37,320 nt of DNA from CALMEE01 sp041748315 (GCA_041748315.1 JBGTDM010000054.1:1-37320); one strand, 5' to 3'. Counted from the stretch's first letter, positions 1-8,900 are shown. Notes: generated by a model not told the origin, from the letters alone. A program made the numbers and translations.

Positions 1-9
1 TGTTTTAAA

Positions 10-32
10 CAGCCTGAAGGCTGAACTCCAAC
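10..32 (-). repeat. GTTGGAGTTCA hairpin repeat, single copy
   Basis: On the minus strand this reads GTTGGAGTTCA followed by a small hairpin, CAGCC-TTCA-GGCTG. It belongs to the same family as the arrays at 14442-14591 and 19686-19863. It lies 26 bases past the stop codon of the aminotransferase gene that ends at 58, where it could act as a weak transcription terminator, although only a short T-rich run (TTTAAAA) follows. Confidence 0.75.
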
Positions 33-57
33 GCCGCGTTTTAGCGTAGACAAAGCA

Positions 58-1272
58 TTAGGCGAGTTTGCACGCCTTCGCGATTTTAGAATAGCGAGTC
101 AAAGCGGACTCCAGCCGTTCAGGGGTCGTGGTCAACGGTGGGGCCAGGACATTCATGTTTCCGGAACCCAAAAGATGCATCCCATGTTTCATCCCTAGTT
201 CCCAGGTGGGCGCGTCGCAAGCGAACTCAATGGCTGCTAACATCCCCTTTTGCCGAATTTGGGTCACCATGGGAACTTCCTGTTGAAGTTGATTCAGCCT
301 GAGGGAAAACAATTGTTCGCATCGCGCCAAATTGGTTTGAAAATCCGGGTCCTGCCAAATCTCAACGACGGCCTGTGTGGCCGCTAAGCCCAGTGGATGA
401 GCATAATTGGTCAATCCACAACTAAACACTCGATGCGCATAAAAGTTGGCGATTTCTTGAGAGGTCCAAACGGCTCCAAATGGGATGTATCCACCGCTGA
501 TCGCCTTTGACATACAAACCATGTCGGGCTGCAAGGCCGGATAATGTTGAAACGCAAACGCCTTACCCGTTCGGCCAAATCCACATAAGACTTCATCCAG
601 AATCAGGAACACGTTGTATTCGCGGCACAATTTCTGGACGCCCCCGTACCACGATTCGGGAGGAATCACGACGCCATTGGCACCGGTGATTGTCTCGATG
701 ATCAGACCGGCGGTCGCGTCTCGATGCTGCTCGAAGAGTTGTCGTAGTTGTTCGCAATTGGGGTCCTGATCTGGTTCGGGAAATCGGACGGTTTCATTCA
801 CGCAGGTGAAGTGCGGTGCGTTTCTCCAGTCCCCAGTCACCGATAACGCACCAAGCGAGGCACCGTGGTAACTGCGTTGTCGCGCCATGATTTTGTTCCG
901 CCCTTTGATTTGACGAGCGATTTTTAACGCGTTCTCGACAGACTCAGCGCCACTCACGGTGTAAAACAGTTTCCCCTGTTCAAAGCCGAGGAGACTCAAC
1001 AGTTGCAAACTCACTTCGCGCTTCAGCGAGAACTCAGCTTTGGGGGATGCGATCGACATCACGCCCAGTTGTTGTCCGATTCGTTGAATGATCTGGGGAT
1101 GGCTGTGCCCAAAACTCGTTTGAAAACTCGTCGAAAGGAAGTCATACACGAGACTTCCGTCGGTGAGTTCAAATTCGTCCTCTCTAGCAGCAACAACCTC
1201 GAAGGTGCTGGACGTCGACTGAGTCGTCCAAGTTATAAAAAACGGTCGATCAGCGAACATAGGATCATTCAT
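58..1272 (-). CDS. Class-III PLP-dependent aminotransferase
   Basis: A 404-residue fold-type I aminotransferase of the ornithine/acetylornithine/diaminobutyrate group. It is expected to move an amino group, typically a terminal one, between an amine donor and a keto acid or aldehyde acceptor in the cytoplasm. The class-III signature is visible: SGAESVENALKIAR (about 108-120), SYHG near 134, the cofactor aspartate D226 in LILDEVLCGFGRTG, and the PLP lysine K256 in MSKAISGG. Length is normal for the family and all key residues are present, so it should be active. It is the last gene of a three-gene minus-strand operon, 36 bases after the C45 gene. A start at the ATG at 1272 is plausible, but no strong ribosome binding site is seen. 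Substrate cannot be told from sequence; the neighbours suggest an amine or diamine pathway rather than housekeeping arginine or haem synthesis. Confidence 0.9.
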   Translation of the reverse strand: MNDPMFADRPFFITWTTQSTSSTFEVVAAREDEFELTDGSLVYDFLSTSFQTSFGHSHPQIIQRIGQQLGVMSIASPKAEFSLKREVSLQLLSLLGFEQGKLFYTVSGAESVENALKIARQIKGRNKIMARQRSYHGASLGALSVTGDWRNAPHFTCVNETVRFPEPDQDPNCEQLRQLFEQHRDATAGLIIETITGANGVVIPPESWYGGVQKLCREYNVFLILDEVLCGFGRTGKAFAFQHYPALQPDMVCMSKAISGGYIPFGAVWTSQEIANFYAHRVFSCGLTNYAHPLGLAATQAVVEIWQDPDFQTNLARCEQLFSLRLNQLQQEVPMVTQIRQKGMLAAIEFACDAPTWELGMKHGMHLLGSGNMNVLAPPLTTTPERLESALTRYSKIAKACKLA

Positions 1273-1308
1273 TGTTGATTTTCAGATAGCGTCAGCTGAG
1301 GATCAGGG

Positions 1309-2391
1309 TTACCCATTACGAACATCAAGGTCGAAACGGTGGCAGATGAAATTGTCATCGTAAATCGGATCGCCCCGCCACATTCTAACTTGACCAGTGC
1401 GCAAATCACCAACGGCTCCACCACAGGTGATCGAGGGGTCCTGTGAATTTGTCTGAAAGTTAGAGCAAATTGCTTGCGGATAGTTCTCGTGGTCATTGAG
1501 CAAGTCGTACAAATTGTCAAGGGTTGATACCGCCCCGATTTTCTTCGTCAGTAAATCGAACCGAATATAGGTCGTCGAATTTTGCGTGATGACTTGTTCA
1601 CGCTGTGAAGCCTGTTCTCCCAGGCAGTGGTTGGTGTGATAGATTTTACCTGCGGCCTCGGTTCGAGAGTCCAGTACCTTTTCGCTTAAGTCGGGCATGA
1701 CCTCCCACATCTCGCCAAAATCCCGGTCAGCAATCAGGTAGTTATGCCCCGAGGTCACCGGTGCTGCACACAACACGGTCGTCGCATCCTCCACGGTGGG
1801 TTGCTGCAACATGCGACGGACGACGACGGGCCACATCACACCAGCTCGCGCCCCAATCGTGTTAATATTATTAACGCCGATCATCAGTCCATTGGAGGTG
1901 TATCCCATCATGCCGACGCAGCCAACGATGCTGAATACGACGAGTCTTTGACCTGTCGAATCAGCAATTTCCAGGCAACAAACGAAATTCTTAGCCGAGC
2001 CGTGCATATCCCAGGTTTGTCCACCAACCGAATGGTTGCCATCGTTGATATAGACCATCGAACATCCCTGATCGTCGATCTGGATATCGCGGAAGTCAGT
2101 GTAATTGTTGAGAATTACCAATTGTTCAATCGAGAGATTGGCACCCCTGCGGATGCCCTCCAGTTCATCGCTCAGCAGTCCGTCATACTGGCTGGTCATT
2201 GACCATTGTTCCTGTGCCAATCTGGAAATTGTTGCGGCTGAAAGCGTTGCATTCTTCTCACGCATTAACGCAGACCGGATCTCAACCAATTCATGAATCG
2301 CCTCACGAAATTGTTCGCCATGTTGTGTACCGCGTACCTTCGGCGAATCGTCGGCAGAGAAGGTCAAAATCGGGAATCCAACATCAGTCAC
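1309..2391 (-). CDS. C45-type Ntn-hydrolase acyltransferase/amidase
   Basis: A 360-residue protein resembling the C45 family, whose type member is fungal acyl-CoA:6-aminopenicillanate acyltransferase. Family members self-cleave before a cysteine that becomes the N-terminal nucleophile; they hydrolyse or form amide bonds. The expected cleavage site is visible as Q-G109-C110-S, after LVILNNYTDFRDI, which places the nucleophile close to where it lies in the fungal enzyme. Downstream stretches such as GGQTWDMHG (about 118-127) and CVGMMGYTSNGLMIGVNN also fit the family. No signal peptide is present, so it should be cytoplasmic. The start is the GTG at 2391; no upstream in-frame ATG exists before a stop at 2446. 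It sits between two aminotransferase genes in the same direction, so its job is probably acylation or deacylation of the amine they make. The exact substrate is unknown. Confidence 0.85.
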   Translation of the reverse strand: MTDVGFPILTFSADDSPKVRGTQHGEQFREAIHELVEIRSALMREKNATLSAATISRLAQEQWSMTSQYDGLLSDELEGIRRGANLSIEQLVILNNYTDFRDIQIDDQGCSMVYINDGNHSVGGQTWDMHGSAKNFVCCLEIADSTGQRLVVFSIVGCVGMMGYTSNGLMIGVNNINTIGARAGVMWPVVVRRMLQQPTVEDATTVLCAAPVTSGHNYLIADRDFGEMWEVMPDLSEKVLDSRTEAAGKIYHTNHCLGEQASQREQVITQNSTTYIRFDLLTKKIGAVSTLDNLYDLLNDHENYPQAICSNFQTNSQDPSITCGGAVGDLRTGQVRMWRGDPIYDDNFICHRFDLDVRNG

Positions 2392-2474
2392 AGGTGCTGC
2401 TTCGAATAAAACGATGAGAGAAGAACTAGGAAGAAAGAAAACACGTTAGAACACTCAGCGAATTGTCGGGACGC

Positions 2475-5462
2475 TCATTTTAAATGGCAGTCGTTCAAAT
2501 ACGATTGCATTTGCCAATAGGTAGGCAAGATCAACGCCCGGCCGGTTGTCGAATATTGAACGGACTGGTTGAGTTCGCTGGGTAAATCCCCTTCAACCCA
2601 GCCAACCCCGTTTTCAATATGGTATCGGACATTTGCGTTGTCCAGAGCAGTGCACAACTTTTTCGAAAAAGCTTTGACAAGCTGTTGGTGAGGAATGCAG
2701 TTTTGCGTCACATGCCGTTGGGCCTCAACAAATCGAGCGAGCGAATAGGCATCGCCATCCCACGTGCTGATCAACATTAACGGCTCATCAGCGAAGTAGT
2801 CCTTGTGCACTCCCACCAGTGCCATTTGGCCCCCCAGGAAGCTGACACTACCCTCGGGCTCCAAGCCTTGGCAGTGGCTTGGGCTGAATTGGTTGGACGA
2901 GTAGCGATAGAATTGACCCGCTGTTTCATTATAGATTACCGGCACGCCAACCGCTCGCGTGCGTTTAAGCAATTCGCTCAAAGTCGCTTCATCGAGCCGT
3001 TCGATCGTCTGCGTCATGATGGGTTCGACAAATAACGCCAAACAATCATCGTCAAGCAGCGATTCAACTTGTTCGATAAATCGGCGATCACCGATTTCCG
3101 AAGGTGGCGGTACAAATTCGACGTCAAAAAAGGCTCGCCCCAATTGCGATAACGATCGTGTCAAACAGCTTCCCTGTCCCCAGAAGCTTCCTCGAACGGC
3201 GACGAGCTTTGTACGAGGCTTGCGTCGCAACCAAATCACCTTCACGATCTTGTCGACTGCTTCGGACAGGCTGCTCGAGGTATAGCCATGTCGCAACGGC
3301 TTTCCGAAAATCTCAAAGGCTTCAGGAAGTTGCCTCGCCATGTCGCCGGTGATGAAATTGGAATGGGTTAACTTGTTTATCAACACTCCCAAATGTTGGC
3401 GGCAGAAGTCGTCATTTAACTGATCAGGTCCAAGCGGACAGTCAATCGCATTTGATAAGTTGAGCGGCGGAGTTTGCCAGATTGTGGGGCAACGATAATA
3501 CAGGCAGTCCCGATATGGCGAATCGTCTCGATAATTGTCCTTCAACACCTGAGTCGTGAAACTGCCCAGGGAAAGGTTGATGGCCCACATCCCTCCCGCC
3601 AAGCGGTCGCGGTTCCGTCCGTGAATCGCACTTATCCCCTGCTCTGTTGCCAACAGCGTCATGGTTTGCTTAAGTAATCTTCCCAACCCGCCGCGAAAAT
3701 CTTCATCGACCGTCAAATCAAGCATGTAATAGGCTTTCGGATCATCCACGTAGGCGTCGTTCTCAACTCCACTGACCTCCCGGAATAGTCCCAGTCTACC
3801 CGCGAACCCCATGCCAAGGATTTTTTGACCGTCCAAAACGACGATTGCCAAGGGCTGTTCGGACTCGAACAATCGATCGAATTCTTCGAGGGGTGTCTGG
3901 CGAGCTGGTTCATAAACGCGCCGTTGAATAGCTTCGATTTCGGTCCGCAGGCTAAGGTAGGTCGATTGGTCAAGCAACTGAACGTGACTATGTTCCGGCA
4001 ACCCCATGATCGACAATTCTTGTTGCAAAAAGTCCAAAGCCATCGATGAAGGAGTGTTGCCCGTTGACCGAGCCGATCGTTTGGCTCGCATCAACTCAGT
4101 GTGAAACATTGCGTAGCGTTGTGGCGACGGGATCTGAAGTTCCGGCGATTCGAATTCGTGATTCTTGTTGCTGAGTTTGCTTAGCACTTGCTGTATTTTG
4201 GAAAAAGCAAACTCAATTTCCGATTGACGGAAGCTCATGTTCAAACGAAAACGAGCCGTTCGCTCGCCTGCCGGATAATAAAGTAATCCATGTCTAAATC
4301 GTTCGTCAATGAAACGTTTGCATGTCTGAATGTCATGAAAATCGAACGCAAAACTCAATCCATTTGCCCGTGGCCGCACAATCAGTTCGGCAAATGATCG
4401 AACGAGCTGATCGAGTCGATCACGAACCATCGCTTCGATTTCTACGATCTGCTCCGCAAACTGGTCGATCACCGACGCCTGAATATAACCTCGAGCCAAC
4501 GACGCGAAATGGTATTGCTCTTCCAATCCTTCAGGCAATGGGAGACGAGTCATCACAACACCCAACTGAGCCTTTTTGGCGCCGATCACAATGTCTGGGA
4601 ATTCGGCGTTCCCTTGGCCATCAATGAGACCGAACCCGCGATGCCAAAAAAAATCTTTACCCAATCCAAACCCCGTCTGAATTTCATCATAGATCAGGGG
4701 GACCCCGTAGGATCGACAAAGTTGAATCAGCCCCTGGTGAAATCGGGCCGAGGAATACCGTTCGCCCCCCTCGCATTGCATCGGTTCAATCAGCACGGCC
4801 ATGAATTGATTGGATAATAGTTGATGCTCGATCAGCGATAGAATTTCAAGTTCTTGTCGTTCTAAATCCTGATCATGTGTCGTTGGCTGGCTCAACGTGA
4901 TATCGTCCCCCCAGAGTTCAGGATAGGGAGCAAACTCAGTAGCGAAATGGGGCCAAGCGAAGGGTTCTCGTTTTGCCCTGTTCCAGGTGCAACTGAGTGC
5001 AACCAGCATACGGCCGTGAAACGACTTTTCAAAAGCCAGAATTTTTCGACGTTGACCGGCAAAGTGAGCAAAACATACTCCCAAACCGATCTCGATGGCT
5101 TCCGCCCCAGACGAACAAAGATGGATTTGAAACTGATCGCTTCCAACTTGGCGCTGGAGCAATTCAGCGAACGCGACTCGAACCGAGCTTGCCGTATCCG
5201 TATCCGTGTGACCCAGCCAGCTCTCCAAATATTGAGCCGTTCCAAACAATGCCCCAGCGTTAAAACCCAGTCCCAGTGATGCGATTTGCGAGGCGATATC
5301 CAAGATATAGCCGCTATTTTCCACTTTAAGAAATGCGCCGCTGCATTCATTGGCATCGATTAAGAACGGTTTTTTTTCAGCGGGTATCAACGATTCAGCA
5401 TACAGTTTGCGCAATCCAGCTTCGGACCGGGAATCGGAAATATTCGATACGAGCTGCGACAT
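2475..5462 (-). CDS. Aminotransferase-GNAT-degenerate aminotransferase fusion
   Basis: A 995-residue three-part protein. Residues about 35-430 form a complete class-III aminotransferase: SSGAEAIEIGLG (118-128), SFHG (147-150), cofactor aspartate D259 in LIYDEIQTGFG, and a PLP lysine at K296 or K297 in GAKKAQLG, a motif close to lysine-epsilon aminotransferases. Residues about 500-660 look like a GNAT acetyltransferase, with the acetyl-CoA loop in LTVDEDFRGGLGRLLKQ (583-599). Residues about 690-995 repeat the second half of an aminotransferase but have lost catalysis: N845 replaces the aspartate (VIYNETAGQF) and GGQMAL (877-882) replaces the lysine motif. The two halves align visibly (KSFHGRMLVALS against GSFWGQGSCLTR). 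It is the first gene of the operon; 83 bases separate it from the C45 gene. Transamination followed by N-acetylation would resemble the EctB/EctA logic of ectoine synthesis, but no ectoine synthase is present. The role is inferred. Confidence 0.85.
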   Translation of the reverse strand: MSQLVSNISDSRSEAGLRKLYAESLIPAEKKPFLIDANECSGAFLKVENSGYILDIASQIASLGLGFNAGALFGTAQYLESWLGHTDTDTASSVRVAFAELLQRQVGSDQFQIHLCSSGAEAIEIGLGVCFAHFAGQRRKILAFEKSFHGRMLVALSCTWNRAKREPFAWPHFATEFAPYPELWGDDITLSQPTTHDQDLERQELEILSLIEHQLLSNQFMAVLIEPMQCEGGERYSSARFHQGLIQLCRSYGVPLIYDEIQTGFGLGKDFFWHRGFGLIDGQGNAEFPDIVIGAKKAQLGVVMTRLPLPEGLEEQYHFASLARGYIQASVIDQFAEQIVEIEAMVRDRLDQLVRSFAELIVRPRANGLSFAFDFHDIQTCKRFIDERFRHGLLYYPAGERTARFRLNMSFRQSEIEFAFSKIQQVLSKLSNKNHEFESPELQIPSPQRYAMFHTELMRAKRSARSTGNTPSSMALDFLQQELSIMGLPEHSHVQLLDQSTYLSLRTEIEAIQRRVYEPARQTPLEEFDRLFESEQPLAIVVLDGQKILGMGFAGRLGLFREVSGVENDAYVDDPKAYYMLDLTVDEDFRGGLGRLLKQTMTLLATEQGISAIHGRNRDRLAGGMWAINLSLGSFTTQVLKDNYRDDSPYRDCLYYRCPTIWQTPPLNLSNAIDCPLGPDQLNDDFCRQHLGVLINKLTHSNFITGDMARQLPEAFEIFGKPLRHGYTSSSLSEAVDKIVKVIWLRRKPRTKLVAVRGSFWGQGSCLTRSLSQLGRAFFDVEFVPPPSEIGDRRFIEQVESLLDDDCLALFVEPIMTQTIERLDEATLSELLKRTRAVGVPVIYNETAGQFYRYSSNQFSPSHCQGLEPEGSVSFLGGQMALVGVHKDYFADEPLMLISTWDGDAYSLARFVEAQRHVTQNCIPHQQLVKAFSKKLCTALDNANVRYHIENGVGWVEGDLPSELNQSVQYSTTGRALILPTYWQMQSYLNDCHLK

Positions 5463-6113
5463 TGTGCTTCTCTCGTCGGCAATAAGCTAAATGTAGAGAC
5501 GTGAATGATACGCTTCCAAATTCGAAAATAAACCCCCAACAGTCATCTCATCCCGGGCTCCATAAGGCGTTTCAAACCATCGGCATCTGCGTATTCTACA
5601 GTCATCCGTATGGCCGAGGCGTTGCTTGGAGATGATGTTGCGAGGCGTGCAAGCAAACTGGCACCACAATAAGTCACGTCTCAAGTTACCTCTCATCAGG
5701 CGTGATGCGAACAGGCAAAACCGGGATCGATTCTCCTTCGAAAGGGGATGCCCAGGCACCCGCTCAACAGGCCCACTTTCCGACCGACGCTCTTCCGACA
5801 CCAAGCACGCGCCGATTTTGCTGAGCACTTTGGGACGTCGCACTCTGGCGTTCTTGGACTTGGCTTAATCCGCTTAAATCGCGATGGTTGGGCCTTAGCC
5901 GAGGTGAGCCTTGAGGGACGTGTGGCCGATATAACCTGCACGACCATAAAATTTGCCTGATCGTTCCATTTTGCCCAATAAATTCTGTCGATTTAATTTG
6001 CAAAGTTTGACTAAGCATCCTATGTTACCACGACCTCTGAGCAATCTGCTCAAACCCGACTTGCCGCCAGATTAACAAATCCCCCTTTGTTCACAATGAT
6101 AACAGGCAAAATC
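5463..6113. other. 651-base gene-free spacer
   Basis: This spacer separates the start of the aminotransferase-fusion operon on the minus strand from the small plus-strand gene at 6114, so it should carry promoters for both. Short open frames exist on both strands (for example 5487-5843 on the minus strand), but they are rich in Arg, Ser and Cys, lack good ribosome binding sites and resemble no family. I see no tRNA, repeat or terminator here. Confidence 0.6.
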
Positions 6114-6500
6114 ATGGCGAAAAAAGCTCTAGTTAAAAAACTTTCCACTACAAAGTCCCTTGTTAAACTTGACGAAACCGGCCGGCGCAAAAGCGATGAC
6201 CGACGATCAGGCAGCGTTGCCGCAATGGTTGGCAAAGAGAGTCGAAAGGTCCAGCGTCGTCGGCAGATCGATCCGACCACATGCGAACGCGACTATTCAG
6301 TTGAAGAAGTCGAATTCATGCAAGCACTTGACGAATACAAACGCCGCAACGGTCGGATGTTTCCGACATGCAGTGAAATTCTGGAAGTCATTCGAGGATT
6401 GGGGTATTCGAAGCAAGAAGCTCGAATCGCGGCAAGCGAGTTTAACGCCTTCAGCCATCAGGACCGGCCGCAATTCGATACGAATGCTGTCAATCTCTGA
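6114..6500 (+). CDS. Small basic orphan protein, planctomycete type
   Basis: A 128-residue cytoplasmic protein of unknown function. The N-terminal half (about 1-55) is Lys/Arg-rich and low complexity, beginning MAKKALVKKLS. The C-terminal half (about 60-118) looks folded and helical, with DYSVEEVEFMQALDEYKRR followed by GRMFPTCSEILEVIRGLGY. This layout, a basic tail plus a short helical domain, would suit nucleic-acid binding, and I have the impression that similar proteins are widespread in planctomycetes, but I cannot name a family. The reading frame extends up to a TTG at 6087; the ATG at 6114 is preferred because it begins the basic segment, although the ribosome binding site is weak. The gene stands alone and ends in a good terminator at 6558-6585. 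Confidence 0.75.
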   Translation: MAKKALVKKLSTTKSLVKLDETGRRKSDDRRSGSVAAMVGKESRKVQRRRQIDPTTCERDYSVEEVEFMQALDEYKRRNGRMFPTCSEILEVIRGLGYSKQEARIAASEFNAFSHQDRPQFDTNAVNL

Positions 6501-6557
6501 AATGCGGCTGAAATTTGACTTGCCATTCTAACTTGACGTTGAACGCAAGCATTATCT

Positions 6558-6585
6558 GGGGGTTGCCGATTGGCGCCCCTTTTTT
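6558..6585 (+). terminator. Rho-independent terminator
   Basis: GGGG (6558-6561) pairs with CCCC (6576-6579), enclosing GCC-GATT-GGC with a small internal asymmetry, and six T residues follow at 6580-6585. It lies 58 bases after the stop of the small basic protein gene. Confidence 0.75.
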
Positions 6586-6672
6586 CATTAATGATCTTGT
6601 TCGGCAACTGTTGTTTTTCTATCGTTCTGGCAATGAAAGCAAAACTATTTTCGCTTTTTGTTGGCCAACGCT

Positions 6673-7434
6673 ATGAAAATACTAAAGATTTGCGCTGATG
6701 CCGGAGTTGCCGTTGCATTCGTTTCTCTGATTGTTGCCGGACTGGGGGTGCATGTGGGCTGTAACGTGGCAGCGACCGGTCACAATGTACATGGGCGACG
6801 CCTCTACGAGCAGGGTCAATTTGCAACGGCTATCGACAGTTTCAAGAAGGCGGTGCAGGCGAATCCGAAGAACGCCGACGCCTACTATAATATGGCGGCG
6901 ACGTATCATTTTCTTGGACAACAGCAGAATAACCTGCAATGGTTGCAGCAATCCGAGCAACTTTACAATCAGGCCATCGCGCTCGATAACAACCATATTC
7001 CATCGCATCGTGGCCTGGCAGTGAGAATGATGGAGGCGGGCCGCAGCAATGATGCGTTTACTTTATTGCGAAACTGGCAGGCGCGTTTCCCCTACTCGGA
7101 AGAACCGTTGATTGAGTTGGCGCGGCTGACCAAGGAAACCGGTGACCGAGCGCGCTCGATGCAGTATCTGGTCGATGCTTTAGCCCTCAACAGCCAAAAT
7201 CCAAGGGCGTTGAAAGCGATGGGTCAACTGCGAGAAGAAGCGGGTCAGTACCAATTGGCACTGGAAAACTACGTTCGCTCTTATCAGGCGAACAATCTTC
7301 AGGCTGATGTCGCGCAGAAGATTGCCGGCTTGCAAGGACGACTTGCGTACCAGCCCAGTTTGCCTGGTCCCGGCCAACCGGTTCAACCAGGTCAACCTCG
7401 GTTCGGCGGTGCAGATTTTTATGTCCCTCGCTAA
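6673..7434 (+). CDS. Membrane-anchored TPR protein
   Basis: A 253-residue protein with an N-terminal hydrophobic segment (about 8-29, ending VAGLGVHVGC) and then tetratricopeptide repeats. Cys30 could be lipidated, but the -3 residue is His, so the lipobox is imperfect and a plain membrane anchor is also possible. TPR units are visible around residues 38-71 (HGRRLYEQGQFATAIDSFKKAV, then NPKNADAYYNMAATY), 84-115, and 155-215 (ALALNSQNPRALKAMGQLREEAGQYQLALENY). The last 30 residues are rich in Pro, Gly and Gln, probably disordered. TPR proteins of this kind act as scaffolds in the periplasm; no partner is evident here. The open frame reaches a TTG at 6658, but the ATG at 6673 gives the natural signal sequence start. 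Confidence 0.85.
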   Translation: MKILKICADAGVAVAFVSLIVAGLGVHVGCNVAATGHNVHGRRLYEQGQFATAIDSFKKAVQANPKNADAYYNMAATYHFLGQQQNNLQWLQQSEQLYNQAIALDNNHIPSHRGLAVRMMEAGRSNDAFTLLRNWQARFPYSEEPLIELARLTKETGDRARSMQYLVDALALNSQNPRALKAMGQLREEAGQYQLALENYVRSYQANNLQADVAQKIAGLQGRLAYQPSLPGPGQPVQPGQPRFGGADFYVPR

Positions 7435-7880
7435 GCCACCGGGCTTCAACGGGTGGCCTTGAGAATTCACCGGGACGCTTATCTCGAACAGTTACGCGGA
7501 TATCCTGTGACACGTGTCTGAATCAAAGTCGTTCAACTGCTCGGTTGCCGCCCGTATCGTCACACTTTTCCAGGCGATTGGATTCGAGATCGCGGCATTC
7601 ATGAACCAATCCAATGGAATGCAAGAGATTGTCGATCCATTGTCTCGATGGTGCTCAAACTGCTAAAAAGCGCCCCTTGCGTTAGGCCAAGAAATGGGCC
7701 AATCGTGCGTTTCCAAATGTGTTACGGGATCTTCATCCAAGGGGCTTTACGCATTCGGAAAATTCACGTATCACAATTGTAAATGAGCTGAATTTGCATC
7801 GGAATTAGTTAAAAATAGTTTCAGATGGCGGCCTTGCCGGGCAGTTACACCAAGTGAAGTTCGGAATGGGAGAAGAAGAA
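7435..7880 (+). other. 446-base gene-free spacer
   Basis: The spacer lies between the TPR protein and the exported amidohydrolase. I see no open frame with coding character, no tRNA and no clear hairpin terminator. Its AT-rich 3' end (about 7750-7830) probably carries the promoter of the next gene. Confidence 0.5.
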
Positions 7881-8900
7881 GTGAAGCTACTTAACCGACT
7901 GGTGCTGACATGTGCAACGTTTCTCATCATGCCAGGTTTCGGAAACGCTCAAGAACCGGTACCTGTTCAGAAGACGACATTGTACGATCATCATGTTCAT
8001 GTACTCAGCCCGACATTGATCGCTCATTGGAAGTCGGTTGGCACGCGTTTTAGTCGCGACGATGAACAGTACAGCGATCCCTCCCTGTTTCTGAGTGAGG
8101 TGGATTTGGGCGGGGCTTTCCTGGTATCTATGGCGCATTTGTATTCGATGGAGAGATTCCGTCGTATCGATGAGGTCAAAGAGCACGAAGGGAAACTTGT
8201 GGCGATGGAAAATGACTTTATCGCGAAATGCGTTGCATCGTCGCCTGGCAAGTTCGTCGGTTTCTTTTCAGTGAATCCACTGAGTGAACATGCCTGGCAT
8301 GAAATGGAGCGATGTCGACAGGTTTCCGAGTTAACGGGTCTCAAACTGCACCTGCCAGCGTGTGGATTCGACGCGAACAACGCAAGTCACATTGAGAAAA
8401 TCCAGGCGGTGTTCACTTGGGCGGAGTCGCACGACGTACCCATATTGTTGCATCTGTTTGCGGGAGGTGGAATCGATGTTTCCGAAGCGACTCGTTTCTG
8501 GCGCGAGATCGTGGAACCGACACCTGACGTCGAACTGTATCTGGCGCATCTCGGCGCGGCGGGAGGATACAACGATTCCTCCCGCCATGTCCTGAGTGGC
8601 TTTGAACAATTGTGCGAGTTGAATCCGTCGTTTTCCGATTCCAGAATTTTTTTCGACCTTTCCGGTGCCGTCATCGGCGATGAGGGAGTCGATGAAGTGC
8701 CGCCGACTTCGCCCGAGAATTGCCAAGCGTTTTCAGAACAAATGCGACGGATCGGCATCCATCGGTTTCTTTTTGCGAGTGACTATCCCGTTTTCACACC
8801 GACGACGACCCAGCGGCTATTGCTAGAGAAACTGTCGCTCACTGACGACGAGTTCAGGCAGTTGTTCGCAAACAAGTCAACTCGATTTCGCAGCCAATGA
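7881..8900 (+). CDS. Exported amidohydrolase (amidohydrolase-related, TIM barrel)
   Basis: A 339-residue metal-dependent hydrolase of the amidohydrolase-related type. The GTG at 7881 is preferred as the start: GGAGAA lies at 7869-7874 at a good distance, and translation from it begins with a clean signal peptide, MKLLNRLVLT to GNA, cleaved near residue 23. A longer reading from a GTG at 7854 would bury the signal. Metal-binding motifs are in order: D36-H-H38-V-H40 at the end of strand 1, GLKLH (mid-protein), PILLHLF, YLAHLG, and FASDYPVF carrying the late aspartate. The family includes decarboxylases and hydrolases of cyclic or aromatic acids; a periplasmic or envelope location is expected here. 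Substrate is unknown. It has no obvious operon partner; the next gene starts 354 bases on. Confidence 0.85.
   Translation: MKLLNRLVLTCATFLIMPGFGNAQEPVPVQKTTLYDHHVHVLSPTLIAHWKSVGTRFSRDDEQYSDPSLFLSEVDLGGAFLVSMAHLYSMERFRRIDEVKEHEGKLVAMENDFIAKCVASSPGKFVGFFSVNPLSEHAWHEMERCRQVSELTGLKLHLPACGFDANNASHIEKIQAVFTWAESHDVPILLHLFAGGGIDVSEATRFWREIVEPTPDVELYLAHLGAAGGYNDSSRHVLSGFEQLCELNPSFSDSRIFFDLSGAVIGDEGVDEVPPTSPENCQAFSEQMRRIGIHRFLFASDYPVFTPTTTQRLLLEKLSLTDDEFRQLFANKSTRFRSQ

Noticed and set aside
5487..5843. 118-residue minus-strand frame upstream of the aminotransferase fusion
   Set aside because: Arg/Ser/Cys-rich, no ribosome binding site, no family resemblance, and overlapped by similar random frames on the other strand.
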